Shown: positions 24,376-34,892, numbered from the stretch's first letter. The stretch is 64,000 bases of DNA from Myotis daubentonii (GCF_963259705.1 NC_081840.1:144505549-144569548), one strand, 5' to 3'. Made by a program: numbers and translations. The notes: generated by a model not told the origin, from the sequence alone.

Positions 24376-25508
24376 TCTACACTAATAAAAGACAAAGATG
24401 CTAATTGACCATACCTTCGCTATGCCCAAGCCACACCCACCAGCCAATCAGAGCGACTATATGCAAATTAACCCAACCAAGATGGCGGCCTGCAACCACT
24501 GACCTGGAGCAAGCAGGAGGCTTGGTTGCCCCAGCAATGGAGGAAGCCAAACTTGCCGCTTGCCATGGCCAGCTGTGGCCTCTGCAAAAGGCAACAAAGT
24601 TTCAATTATAGAAGCTAAATAAATCACAGATACCTGCTTCCAGCCAGCCTCCACGGGAGCTTGGGTGGCTGGGGGCTGTGGCCAGCCTGCAAACAGCCAT
24701 CAGCCCCTCACCCAGGATGACCACACCCTCATAGGGTGAGGGTCCTTGCTGGGGGGCTTGGCCAGTCTGCAAACAGCCATCAGCCCCTCACCCAGGCTGG
24801 CCAGGCACTCCAGGGGGGACTCCCACCCTGAAGGGGCTGTGGCCAGCCTGCAAACAGCCATCAGCCTCTCACCCAGGCTGGCCAGGCACCCCAGCAGGAC
24901 CCTTACTCTGAAGGGGTTGTGGCCAGTCTGAAAACAGCCCTCAGCCCCTCACCCAGGCTGGCCAGGCACCCCAGCGGAACCCCCACCCTGATCCGGGACA
25001 CTTTTCAGGGCCAACCATCTGGCCCCTACCCATGCACCAAGCCTCTATCCTATATAGTAAAAGGGTAATATGGAAACTGACCCTAACAGCATAACCACTG
25101 GGAATGACTGATCACTATGACACACACTGACCACCAGGGGGAAGACGCTCAATGCAGGAGATGCCCACTGGTGGTCAGTGCGCTCCCACAGGGGGAGCTC
25201 TGCTCAGCCACAAGCCAGGCTAATGGTTGCCAGTATAGCAGTGGTGGTGGGAGCCTCTCCCACCTCCTCAGCAGCGCTAAGGATGTCCGACTGCAGCTTA
25301 GGCCTGCTCCCTGCTGGCAGGTGGACATCCCCCGAGGGCTGCTGGGCTGCCAGAGGGATGACTGACTGCCAGCTTAGGCCCAATCCCCCGGGGAGTGGGC
25401 CTAAGCCAGCAGGTGGTCATTCCCCAAGGGGTCCCAGACTGCAAGAGGGCACAGGCTGGTCTGAGGGACCCTCCCGAGTGCACAAATTTTTGTGCATCGG
25501 GCCTCTTG
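24376..25508 (+). mobile_element. composite Helitron, modules A+B2
   Basis: Module A starts TCTACACTAATAAAAGAC (24376) and ends CATGCACCAAGCCTCTA (25047). Module B2 follows at once, TCCTATATAGTAAAAGGG (25048), and ends with hairpin GTGCACAAATTTTTGTGCAT and GGGCCTCTTG. The final CTTG departs from CTAG by one base, probably later decay. Flanks are A (24375) and T (25509). The A part has four 80-bp repeats and CCAATCAG, ATATGCAAAT and CCAAGATGGCGGC near its 5' end. B2 is unlike B1 internally but shares its 5' end and its 3' 200 bp ('CTTAGGCC..', 'GTCCCAGACTGCAAGAGGGC'). Open frames of 82-116 codons in B2 carry no known domain. Confidence 0.92.
24685..25000 (+). repeat. 80-bp tandem repeat, 4 copies, in Helitron module A
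   Basis: GCCTGCAAACAGCCATCAGC recurs four times at about 80-bp spacing (from 24685), with CCTCACCCAGGCTGGCCAGG in each. The first copy is the most diverged. Confidence 0.9.
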
Positions 25509-26469
25509 TAGAATTGACCATTATGTAGATGTAAGAATGATAAGGTAAATAGAATAATCATGGATATTTTAAAGAATAGGTAATAGAAAGGTTTTATGTT
25601 TTTATATGCTGCATCAAAGATTTACTAATAAAATGTATATGCAGATACTAGGAGATAAAGTATGTAAAACTCTTTGGAAAGCAAAGTGCTACATTAATGC
25701 AAACCACTATATTATTACACTTTGAAGTCCTTGTATTTGAAGATGCATGTTCATATACACAGAATGAAACCCATGTCTTGTCTTGTATTGAGTAGTTTCT
25801 CTCTCTTTTTATTTATTTTTGGATGTGAAAAAGTGGTATTTGAAAGAATTAAAATTTGAGTTATAAATCTAGTCCACACCTGAGTATACATTTTTGAGCA
25901 GCACTGTTGAAAATGGCTAAAAGCAAGTAAATAGGAAAGTCTCAGAAATTAGTGAAAGCCTTTAAAAAGTCAGTGAATAAAAGTTATCCTATCTAATAAT
26001 AGAGAAACATGGTAATTAACTGTAACTTCACTACCCCTCCCATTGGCTAATCAGCAAGATATGCAAATTAACTACCAACCAAGATGGCGGCTGGAGGCCA
26101 GACAGCTGAAGCAAACAGAAGGCTTGCTTGCTCCAGTGATGTAGGAAGCCAGGGTTCCCCGCCTGCCGCTGCCAGCCTCTGAGCATGCACTCTAAGAAAC
26201 AATGTTGCAATTATAGAAGCTAAACAAACCCCAGAAACCTGCTTTCAGCCATCAGAGCTGGAGCGAGCAGGACCGCAACAGTGTTATAATTAGAGAACCC
26301 AAACAAACCCAGATACCTGCTTTCAACAAGCCGAGGTCTCAGAGCTGGAGCCGAGGCTCAGAGCTAAAGCCAGCTCTCAGCTCCAGTGACAGCCATAGAA
26401 GGTAAATAAATCCCAGAATAACAAAAAGAAAAAAGAAAAAAAAGAGAGGTTGGGAGCTTCAGTCACCTG

Positions 26470-26630
26470 CCAGCCTGAAAACGGCCCTAAGCCCCTCACC
26501 CAGACTGGCCAGGTACCCCAGTGGGGACCTGCTCCCTGAAGGGGGTATGACCAGCTGCAAACAGCCATCATCCCCTCATCCAGGCTGGCCAGGCACCCAA
26601 GTGGACCCCCACCCTGATCCAGGACACGCT
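26470..26630 (+). repeat. 80-bp tandem repeat, 2 copies, in Helitron module A
   Basis: Two units containing AACGGCCCTAAGCCCCTCAC and AACAGCCATCATCCCCTCAT, with 'CTGGCCAGGTACCCCAG' type ends. It is the same unit as at 15691, 24685 and 54115. Confidence 0.88.
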
Positions 26631-26755
26631 TCAGGGCAAACCAGCTGGCCCCCACCCGTGCACCAGGCCTCTATCCTATATAATAAAAGGGTAATATGAA
26701 AACTACCCTAACAGCAGAAAGACTGGGAATGACTGGTCACTATGACACACACTGA

Positions 26756-26799
26756 CCACCAGGGGGCAGACTCTCAATGCAGGAGCTGCCCTCTGGTGG
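26756..26799. promoter_or_regulatory. paired CTCF-core-like motifs in Helitron module B2
   Basis: CCACCAGGGGGCAG (26756-26769, plus) and CTGCCCTCTGGTGG (26786-26799, which reads CCACCAGAGGGCAG on minus) both fit the CTCF core CCASYAGRKGGCAS. They point at each other across 16 bp. The copy at 25131-25174 has decayed versions of both. The pair also forms an inverted repeat with a roughly 16-nt loop, so hairpin structure is an alternative reason for its shape. Binding is inference. Confidence 0.45.
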
Positions 26800-27440
26800 T
26801 CAGGTCGCTCTCATATGGGAGGAGCTTTGCTCAGCCAGAAGCCAGGCTGATGGCTGCCAGTACAGCAGTGGTGGTGGGAGCCTCTCCTGCCTCCTCAGCA
26901 ATGCTAAGGATATCTGACTGCAGTTTAGGCCTGCTCCCCGCTGGCAAGTGGACATCCCCCGAGGGCTGCCGGGCTGCCAGAGGGATGTCTGATTGCCATC
27001 TTAGGTCCAATTCCCTGGGGACCGGGCCTAAGTCAGCAGGTGGTCATCCCCTGAGGGGTCCCAGACTGCGAGAGGGCACAGGCCGGGCTGATGGACCCAC
27101 CCCCCCCGAGTGCACAAATTTTTGTGCACTGGGCCTCTAGTCCTATATAATAAAAGGTTAATATGAAATTGTCCCCATGGTTGGGAGTTTGATTGATTGG
27201 GAGTTAGACATGCGATCACCACCAGGGGGTGGTGTGGAACATGGTGGGTGTTGGCAGCGGGTGGCAGTGGAGGTGCTGCCAGCCCCAATGGGCACCGATG
27301 AGAGCAGAACCATGGTGGGATGGTGGAGCAGGTAAGCAGGCGGTGCCAGGCCAAGGTGGGTGTGAAAGGAGGCCCTGGCCAGCAGCCAGCAGCTGCTACA
27401 GACACTACCCATGCATGAATTTCATGCACTGGGCCTCTAA

Positions 27441-27860
27441 TATATTAGAAATATATAAAACATATACCCATTGTTGAGTGAAAACCTAAAGCATACAGGT
27501 TGTTATATATATTATAGATTATAGAAAGCCTCAGAAAATGTGGGATTGGATTTTCCAATAATTCATCATCATATACTCCCACACCTATATATACCATCTG
27601 CATAACATGCTGGATTCTAGGTAACACCTTTTGGTCCTCAAAAGAATGTTCATTATACAGCATTGGGGACACACATTAGTTTTCATTTATGACACAAATC
27701 CTGACAGATTGACCCAAGTTGCAATACTCATTTGGAAGGTGAGGTGAATCATTGTGTGAAGGGTTGTAATCTAGTGGTATAAGCAGCCAAAGGGGGAGGG
27801 GGAGAGTGAAACTGTGAGGAGGTGTATTAGAAAAAGCATATCCAATGTTACTTATTGTAA
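27441..27860. other. sequence between Helitrons, no gene
   Basis: AT-rich with TATA-type runs near 27505. Two minus-strand open frames of 75-83 codons lack recognisable features. Possibly old L1 3' UTR, not certain. Confidence 0.35.
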
Positions 27861-28315
27861 TCCTATATAATAAAGAGGTAATATGCAAATTGACCATCAC
27901 TCCAACACACAAGATGGCCACCTCCATGTGGACACAAGATGGTCAGCAGGGGAGGGCAGTTGGAGGGTCCTAGGCCTTCAGGGGAGGGCAGTTGGGGGGG
28001 ACCAGGTCAGCAGGGGAGGGCAGTTAGGGGTGACCAGGCCTGCAGGGGAGGCAGTTAGGGGCAATCGGGCCAGCAGGGGATAAGTTAGGCACCGATCAGG
28101 CTGGCAGAGGAGCAGTTAGGGGCAATCAGGCAGGCAGACAGGCGAGCGGTTGGGAGCCAGCAGTCCTGGGTTGTGAGAGGGATGTCTGACTGCCCGTTTA
28201 GGCCCGAAACAGGCAGTCGAACATCCCTCAAGGGGTCCCAGATTGGAGAGGGTGCAGGCTGGGCTGAGGGACACACATACACCCCGTGCACGAATTTCGT
28301 GAACCAGGCCTCTAG
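27861..28315 (+). mobile_element. Helitron (HeliBat type) with minisatellite
   Basis: It starts TCCTATATAATAAAGAGGTA and ends with hairpin GTGCACGAATTTCGTGAAC and AGGCCTCTAG. The left flank is A, but the right flank is A rather than the expected T, perhaps a later change. It shares AAGATGGCCACC and the GGGGAGGGCAGTTGG minisatellite with 16698-17200 and is the shorter relative (455 against 503 bp). Non-autonomous. Confidence 0.92.
27946..28135 (+). repeat. G-rich minisatellite in Helitron
   Basis: Four or five GGGGAGGGCAGTT-type units plus decayed ones, of the same type as 16804-17035, with G runs suitable for quadruplex formation. Confidence 0.85.
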
Positions 28316-28519
28316 ATTTTATAGATGGTTGATAGACTGATGTTTCACTCTTGAAAGACTAACTAAAGAAGTGATGTGCAATTTTTACTTTCACTGAAGG
28401 GGATGTTGACAGGAATTATTTAAATATGTCCTACAAGCCTACTTTTAGGCAGGCACAATGCTACATGCAGGAAAGACAAGATTTCAAAGTATAATATTTA
28501 CCTCCTGGAACTTCTGGGC

Positions 28520-28883
28520 TGTCTTAGTTAGTTCAGGCTGCCATCAAATAATTCCAGACTGTGGCTTAAGTACCATTTATTTATTTATCACAGTCCTGGA
28601 GCTGGGAAGTCCAAGGTCCAGGTGACAGCTGATTCTGTTCCTGATGAGGACTTCCTTCTGTGTCCTTATGTGATCTTTCCTCTGTGCTCACGCTGAGACA
28701 GAGCAAGCCCTCTGGTTCTCTTCTTATAAAGATTAATCCCAGCAGAGTAGGGCCTCAGCCTCATGACCTCATCTAACCTAATTATGGTCTAAAGGCCCCG
28801 TCTCCAAACCAAATACCAGTCACTAGAGGGTAGGGGTTTATAACATATGATTTGAGAGGCAGGGGAAGAATCAATTCCTAGCA
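28520..28883 (+). mobile_element. MLT1-type MaLR solo LTR
   Basis: It begins TGTCTTAGTTAGTTCAGGCT and ends CAATTCCTAGCA, the TG..CA form of an LTR. It contains MLT1 landmarks in order: 'CCTGGAGCTGGGAAGTCC', 'TTCTTATAAAGATTAATCCC', 'CATGACCTCATCTAACC' and 'AAAGGCCCCGTCTCC'. No internal MaLR sequence lies next to it, so it is a solo LTR. MaLRs are old non-infectious ERVL relatives. Confidence 0.82.
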
Positions 28884-29519
28884 TAGGCTAAAGAAGATAA
28901 AGATATTGAACTCACAGATTGGTGAGTCATCACAAAGTGGAAAAACTAGTAAAATCTGCCAATTAATAAATAAAATATTACAAAAATTTCAGTAGCTTTA
29001 ATGGGCTCTTCAGTTGCAACCACGCTGACCATCTAAAGGCGACCATTTTCCCAGTGTCTACCAGCATCAATTATATATTTTTCTCATTGCAAATTTACTT
29101 AAGCAATAAATTCCAAATTTATAGAGTTAACATAAACATTAACCTTGATCCAGGAGATCAAGGTTAGAAGGCAAGGGAGATGAGGGGTGGAGAAATGGCT
29201 TCATTTACCATTCCTCACAGCTATGATGTGAAAAAAGATACAAAGCAAAATCAGCAAAAGTCTAGAGAAACCCCGGTGCAAGCTTCTGAGTTTCTCCAGT
29301 AGAGTCACTCAGGATGCGCTCAGTTTCTCCAAAAGGAATGAAATGTCGTCTACCAGGGAAGCTTGCCTGAGCCCAGAAGCCCAAGGTTCTTATCGGAGGC
29401 CAGTTATTTAGGCATATTCTGCCTAATATGTACCAAAATCCCAGACTCTTGGAAGGGAAGCATAAACCACTTGGTTTGTACAAAGATTTTATCACAGGAA
29501 GCCATTCTTTTCATTTAGG
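28884..29519. other. unique-looking sequence, no gene
   Basis: A minus-strand open frame at 29262-29495 (77 codons) has no recognisable feature. A 29-bp stretch near 29150 repeats 'GATCAAGGTT' loosely. Nothing else is seen. Confidence 0.4.
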
Positions 29520-30314
29520 GAATGGTGCTCTGAATTAGCTTTGCCTATTTTAAAATTTCACATAATGGAATTGCATGGTACCTATTTGTATCTGGCTTTT
29601 CTTCATTCACAATAGCACACTGATAGTCATCTATATTGCTGGCATGTAATATTTCATTTATTTTCATAGCTATAGAGTATTCCATTGTGAAAATAGCACA
29701 ATTTATTTATCCAATTTTATTCTGAGTGGTCATTCACTTTTTCCCCCACATCTTGACTATTGCACATAGTGTAATTTATGAACATTTTTGTGTTAATGCA
29801 TTGGGATGCAGATATGCACATTTCTGATAGTTACTAGTATGCATCTAGGAATGGAATGCTGAGTCAAGCTATATCTGTGTATTCAGATTTATAGATACCA
29901 CCACAGTTTTTAGAGTGGTGCTACAAATTTAAACCCCGCCAACAGTGCAGGAGAGCTCCAGTTGTGCTACATCTTTGCCAGCATATGGTGCTGGTAGTCT
30001 AATTTACTTGAGCCATTCTGGTATGTGTGTAATCTTATTTAATTGTGATTCTAATTTGTATTTTCTTAAGTACTTTACAGTTTATTTTTTTGTATTTGGT
30101 TATCTGGGGATTTTTTTAAATGTTGAAAGTATATTCTTTCACCCTGTGGCTTGTCTCTTACTCTCTTAATAATAACTTTTAATTAAGAGAACACCTTAAT
30201 TTTAATATATCTAAATTACCAATTAATTCCTTTATAGTTAAAAATAATTTGTTTTCTGTTTAAGAAATACTTACCTACAGCAAAGTTTAAAATATCTTCC
30301 ATATGGTAGGTTCT

Positions 30315-30689
30315 TTTTTTTTTTTAATTTTTTATTTTTTATTGCTTAAAGTATTACAAAAGGTATTACATATGTATCCATTTTATCCCCCCGCCCTAGA
30401 CAGTCCCCTAGCCTCCCCTATCCCCCAGTGTCTTATGTCCATTGGTTATGCTTATATGCATGCATACAAGTCCTTTAGTTGATCTCTTACCCCCCTACCT
30501 CCTGCCCCCCAACCCTCCCCGGCCTTCCCGCTGCAGTTTGACAATCTGTTTGAGGCAGCTCTGCCTCTGTATCTATTATTGTTCAAAAGTTTATAATGGT
30601 CTCTATTGACCATGAATGAGTGAGATCATGTGGTATTTTTCCTTTATTGACTGGCTTATTTCACTTAGCATAATGCTCTCCAGTTCCAT
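30315..30689 (-). mobile_element. younger L1 3' UTR tail, 5'-truncated
   Basis: It opens with the poly(A) seen as T-rich sequence, then bat-type L1 3' UTR in reverse: 'GTCCATTGGTTATGCTTATA', 'TGCATGCATACAAGTCC', C-rich 'TTACCCCCCTACCTCC' and 'TTATTTCACTTAGCATAATG'. Flanks CATATGGTAGGTTCT (30300-30314) and CATATGGTAGTTTCT (30690-30704) are a 15-bp duplication with two mismatches. Relatives lie at 50064 and 59969. Confidence 0.88.
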
Positions 30690-30866
30690 CATATGGTAGT
30701 TTCTAATAGCTTTATACTTTACCTTTTATATGAAATAGAAATTAACATAATTATAATAATATAATTAACCTAAAATTTGTGGGGGGGTTTTAAGGTGGTA
30801 GAAAGGGTTAAAATTTATTGTTCCAAAGGGATGTCCAAATGAGCAAGCACCATTTATCCAATAGAC

Positions 30867-31089
30867 CAGTGGTTCTCAACCTGTGGGTCGCGACCCCTTT
30901 GGGGGTTGAACGACCCTTTCACAGGGGTCGCCTAAGACCATCAGAAAACACATATATAATTACATATTGTTTTTGTGATTAATCACTATGCTTTAATCAT
31001 GTTCAATTTGTAACAATGAAATTGGGGGTCACCACAACATGAGGAACTGTATTAAAGGGTCGCAGCATTAGGAAGGTTGAGAACCACTG
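30867..31089 (-). mobile_element. SPIN hAT transposon, non-autonomous, copy 2
   Basis: A 223-bp element from CAGTGGTTCTCAACC to GGTTGAGAACCACTG with a perfect 8-bp duplication CAATAGAC (30859-30866 and 31090-31097). It is inverted relative to copy 1 and lacks about 100 bp of that copy's interior, going from 'TTTGTAACAATGAAAT' straight to 'TGGGGGTCACCACAAC'. It landed in ORF2 of the decayed L1, so the L1 is older. SPIN is the horizontally transferred hAT family known from vesper bats. Confidence 0.94.
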
Positions 31090-33167
31090 CAATAGACAAT
31101 CTTTTTCCCATTGCTCTAAAACACTCTGGTATTATGAGTCAAGTAGCTTTATATGTTTTGCTCTATTTTTGAACTACCTAGTCTATGCCAGTGGACTCTT
31201 TGTCTATATTTCCACCCATATTCCACATTATCTTAATTACCGTAGCTTAATAACAATTCTTACAATCTTGTACTGTAAGTCTTAAAATTTGCACCACTCC
31301 AAGCTTGTCTTGGTTATTTTGGCTATTTGCACTCCAACATGGATTTTTAGAATCTTATGGATTTCTACAAAATAAAACTTCTGTAATTTTCATTGGTATT
31401 ACGTTTAACGTATGGATCAATTTGGAGAAAACTGATATTTTCATTTATAAATATAAGCTCTCCTTCCTAATATTAACACTTTCTTTAATTTCTCAAAAAT
31501 ATTTTCTATTTTTCTGTGTAACATTTTGTACAATTTTTGTGAAATTTAATATTCTGTATTCAATATTATTTGATGCTATGACATTTTTATAGATGTTTGT
31601 GGTTGGAATGTAGAAATACAATTGATTTTGTTACTCAATTTATATCCAAAGGCTATCTTAAATTTAGATATTAATGCCAAGAGATTCTTTGAGATTCTCT
31701 ACATGCATACTATATAATCTGGAAAGTCCATTTTTGTTTCTCATTTTTGAATCTTATATCATTGTCTTTCACGTTATGTTGCACTGGCTACAATCTTGGC
31801 TATATACTCATTTGAATTGAAGTGGTGATAGTGGGAATATTTATTCTATTCTTGATTTCAGTTGGAAATCTTACTATAAGTAATTTTTTTTGTAGGTACC
31901 CTTTATGTAAAGGAGAATATCTTTCATTTCTAGTTTACAAATAGTTTTTGTGGTAGCTGTCCTTTTCTGCATCTTTTGAGATAATCACGTTTTTTCTCCT
32001 ATAGTTTGTTAATGTGGTGCATCGCATCGATTAACAATTCTCTACTAAACTTTACATTCAGAAAAAATCCAACTGGGTTATGATTTTTTCCCCCTATACA
32101 TCACTGGATTTTTTTAGGACTTAAGAGAACTTGGAATCTTTTCCCATTCTTGTAAGAAAAGAATGTTGACCTTATAAGACAACTTTGAAATCGCTCTCTG
32201 CCTTTTTTCTGAAATAGTTTATATACAATTATGTTACTATTTCCAAATAAGTTGAAGAATTCACTATGAACCAAATACAGTCTGTAGCTTTTCTTGGAAT
32301 AAGGTTCTTATTTAGAGGTCCAGCTAATTTAATAGCTATAGGACTGCTGATTTTATTTATTTTTTCTTTTGTCTTATGTCAGTTTTGGTATATTGTTAGG
32401 GTTGTGTTTTTTGTTTTTTTGTTTTTTAAGGGGAAGACTGTCAATTTCATCTAAATTTTCTATATTTTTTTAAAACTTGTTTTCGACTTCTTATCATTTT
32501 AATATCTGTACTTAGTGTCTTAGTAGCATCCCCTTTTTTCATTTCTGACAGGCTAATTTGTTCTCCCCATACTCTTGATTAGGCTAAACAAGTTTATCAG
32601 CTTTATTGGTATTTTCATAGACCCAATAGGGACATTCTTCATCTTTTATGCATTGTTTTTCTTCTACATTATTAATTTCCACTATTATTGTCATTTTTCC
32701 TTCTTTCTACTACCTCTGTATTTAATCTGCTGTTTGATAACATCTTGAGATGAATGATTTTAGAATATTAATTCTGGATTTTTTTCTTTTATAATATAAT
32801 CATTTTGTTGTAATAGGAAAATATATGCAATATATTTCCATTAAATATATTTTAACCACTTCCTATAATTTTAATAGGTCATATTTTAATTATTAATCAT
32901 ACTATTTTCCAGTTTACATTTTTATTTCTTTTTTGATCCATGATATATGCCAATTTGTTGCTCAATTTTAAAACATTTGATGATACTCATCTGTTTGTGT
33001 TTTATAAATTAATCCTACTCTAGGAAGAACACATTTTGTATGATGTTGATTCTTTGCTATTTAAGATTTGCCTTTATTATACACTTTACTGTAAATTTTG
33101 CTAAATTTCCCATATGCACTTAAAAGCAAAGTGCTGTTTGTGGTTGCAAATTAATTAGAAAAATAGG

Positions 33168-33252
33168 TAAATAGATAGTAGATGGATAGATACATAGGTA
33201 GATAATAGATAGATAATAGATAGATAAAAGATAGATAATAGATAGATAAAAG
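33168..33252. repeat. (TAGA)n-type tetranucleotide repeat
   Basis: Imperfect GATAGATA/ATAGATAG repetition over about 85 bp inside the L1 region. Confidence 0.9.
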
Positions 33253-33746
33253 CATTAATTAGATGGCATGTATTAGTGTGGTTTAATTCTTCCTTTCTTA
33301 CTGATAGAAATGTTTGTTTTGTCAATTAATGATGGAAGTGTTAAAATGAATATTTATAAAGTCTCCCTTTTTATTCTATCAGTTTGAGCTTTATATATAT
33401 TAAGATATACAATTAGGTGCACAGAAATTTGTAACTATTTCCTCTTTGAGTTTTTCCTTCTTTGTTATTATGAAATATCCTTCTTTATCTCAAGTAATGT
33501 TTTTTTACCATAAGGTCGATTTTATCTAATATTTATATAACTTTAGCTTTCTTCTGTTTTGCATTTGCAAACCAGATATGTCTTTTTTCCTTTTTTTTTT
33601 TACTCTCAATCTTCTTGTTCATGTATATTTGAATAACATACACTATGTTTACATTTATATTGACATTTATATTTTATTTATTTATTTATAGCACTAGGTG
33701 CTATGATTTCTTTTTCTTAAGTCAAGTTTGGCAGTCTTTCTTTTAG

Positions 33747-33955
33747 AGCAGGGAAACTTTTTATGCAAAAGGTCAAGAGTGAAGATTTTAGACTTTGTGG
33801 TCCACGCCCAGTGTATGTCATAGTTACTCAACTCTGCTATTGCAGTCCAAAAGCAGCCACAGAGAATATATAACTGAATTAATGTGAATGGGTTCTAATA
33901 AAACTTATCTCTTAAAAAAAAAAAAAAGGCAGCAAGCCAGTTTCAGCCTGCAGAG
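33747..33955. mobile_element. Charlie-type hAT MITE, old
   Basis: 'GCAGGGAAACTTTTTATGC', 'AGACTTTGTGGTCCACG', 'GTTACTCAACTCTGCTATTG', 'AAAAGCAGCCACAGAGAA' and 'TTCTAATAAAACTTATCT' follow the ancient hAT MITE type whose ends read GGGTCGGCAAACT. An A13 run replaces the usual 'TTTACAAAAACAGG'. The same family is split by a Helitron at 41836-42391. Confidence 0.75.
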
Positions 33956-34323
33956 TCTCATCTTCCAAAACTTTTTAAAAGTATTAATTACATTCACACT
34001 GGTTGTTTTATCTGATACGTTGGGGGTGGGGGGTAATTTTAACCTCTTATTTGTTTTCTCTTTTTTCTACTTGTTATTCATCCCTTTTTCTTTCACTTTT
34101 TTTGTTAATTGATAGTTATGAATTTTTTATCATTCGGTTTTCACACTATGCACACTATACATTCGTTTACTATTCTTTAAATGATTTTGCTGAAATTATA
34201 ACATACATCCTTGAGACTACTAGGCTCTTATGTACATTAGTTATTTGTTACTTTCTAGACAATCTTAGGACTCTCTTTATCTATCTTTGGCCTTTTCTGT
34301 TGTTTATTGTCATGTTGCATATA

Positions 34324-34440
34324 CAAGGGTGGGCAAAAGTAAGCTTACAGTTGGGAATACATAAAATACAGTTTATTATTTATTAATTATTATATTATTT
34401 ATTTGTATTACAACTGTAAACCTACTTTTTCCTATCCCTG
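34324..34440. mobile_element. mariner-like MITE
   Basis: CAAGGGTGGGCAAAAGTAAG at the left mirrors AGGTTTACAGTTG..CCCTG at the right (minus-strand reading CAGGGATAGGAAAAAGTAGG), giving terminal inverted repeats of about 30 bp. TA flanks both ends (34322-34323 and 34441-34442), the mariner target. The AT-rich core has no open frame. At 117 bp it is a non-autonomous deletion product. Confidence 0.85.
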
Positions 34441-34694
34441 TATTAATTCTATATTTTTTTCAAATTACATTATTATTATGTTTATGCATTCACAGTTCAG
34501 ATTAAATCACATTATTTCTTTCCATAGCTCTTCCCTACATTCCTTATAAAATTTCATGCTTCTATATTAGAAAAATCTATTTTGCCCCAATAACTTTTTT
34601 AGTTTTCCCTGCATATTGCTGGCAGTGGGGGTAGGTGGTGACGTCTGATAACTGATACATTGGCTCAGTTTTGTTTTGTTTTGTGTGTTTTTTT

Positions 34695-34892
34695 TAAAAT
34701 ATGTTTTATTGATTTTTTTACAGAGAGGAAGGGAGAGAGATAGAGAGTTAGAAACATCAATCAGCTGCCTCCTGCACACCTCCTACTGGGGATGTGCCTG
34801 CAACCAAGGTGCACGCCCTTGACCGAAATCGAACTTGGGACCTTTCAGTCCGCAGGCCGACGCTCTATCCACTGAGCCAAACCAGCTAGGGC
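34695..34892 (-). mobile_element. Ves SINE
   Basis: Tail-first: TTTATTGATTTTTTTACAG, GAGAGGAAGGGAGAG, AGCTGCCTCCTGCACACC, then GAAATCGAACTTGGGACC (box B) and CACTGAGCCAAACCAGCTAG ending GGGC. Left and right flanks both start TGTTTTTT..AAA, an imperfect duplication blurred by the T run. Confidence 0.93.

Larger units (their letters stand above)
25987..27440 (+). mobile_element. three-module Helitron array, A+B2+C
   Basis: Module A (25987-26673) starts TCCTATCTAATAATAGAG and ends GTGCACCAGGCCTCTA. B2 (26674-27140) starts TCCTATATAATAAAAGGG and ends with hairpin GTGCACAAATTTTTGTGCAC and GGGCCTCTAG. C (27141-27440) starts immediately at TCCTATATAATAAAAGG and ends GCATGAATTTCATGC, then GGGCCTCTAA (CTAG changed to CTAA). 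Flanks are A (25986) and T (27441). The B2/C boundary keeps a full CTAG and hairpin, unlike A/B2. Either C inserted next to B2 or the array arose by read-through. Open frames of 92-133 codons are not credible genes. Confidence 0.92.
29520..33720 (-). mobile_element. decayed L1, 3' UTR and ORF2, with nested insertions
   Basis: Read on the minus strand this is an old L1: 3' UTR at 29520-30250 ('CTTTGCCAGCATATGGTG', 'CTTGACTATTGCACATAG') and ORF2 from about 30800 rightward ('CAAGCTTGTCTTGGTTATTT', 'ACATTGATTTTTAG'-like, 'TCTAATATTTATATAACTTT', 'GCATTTGCAAACCAG'). The order matches L1 in reverse. Short plus-strand open frames here are antisense by-products. A younger L1 tail (30315-30689) and SPIN copy 2 (30867-31089), both with target duplications, sit inside it and are therefore later. 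A GATA/TAGA simple repeat lies at 33170-33250. Confidence 0.8.

Noticed and set aside
24376..25508. Autonomous Helitron encoding Rep/helicase
   Set aside because: All Helitrons in the window are 1.5 kb or less with no Rep or helicase motifs.
27028..27429. 132- and 133-codon frames across Helitron modules B2/C
   Set aside because: They cross the transposon junction and include terminal repeat sequence; no known domain.
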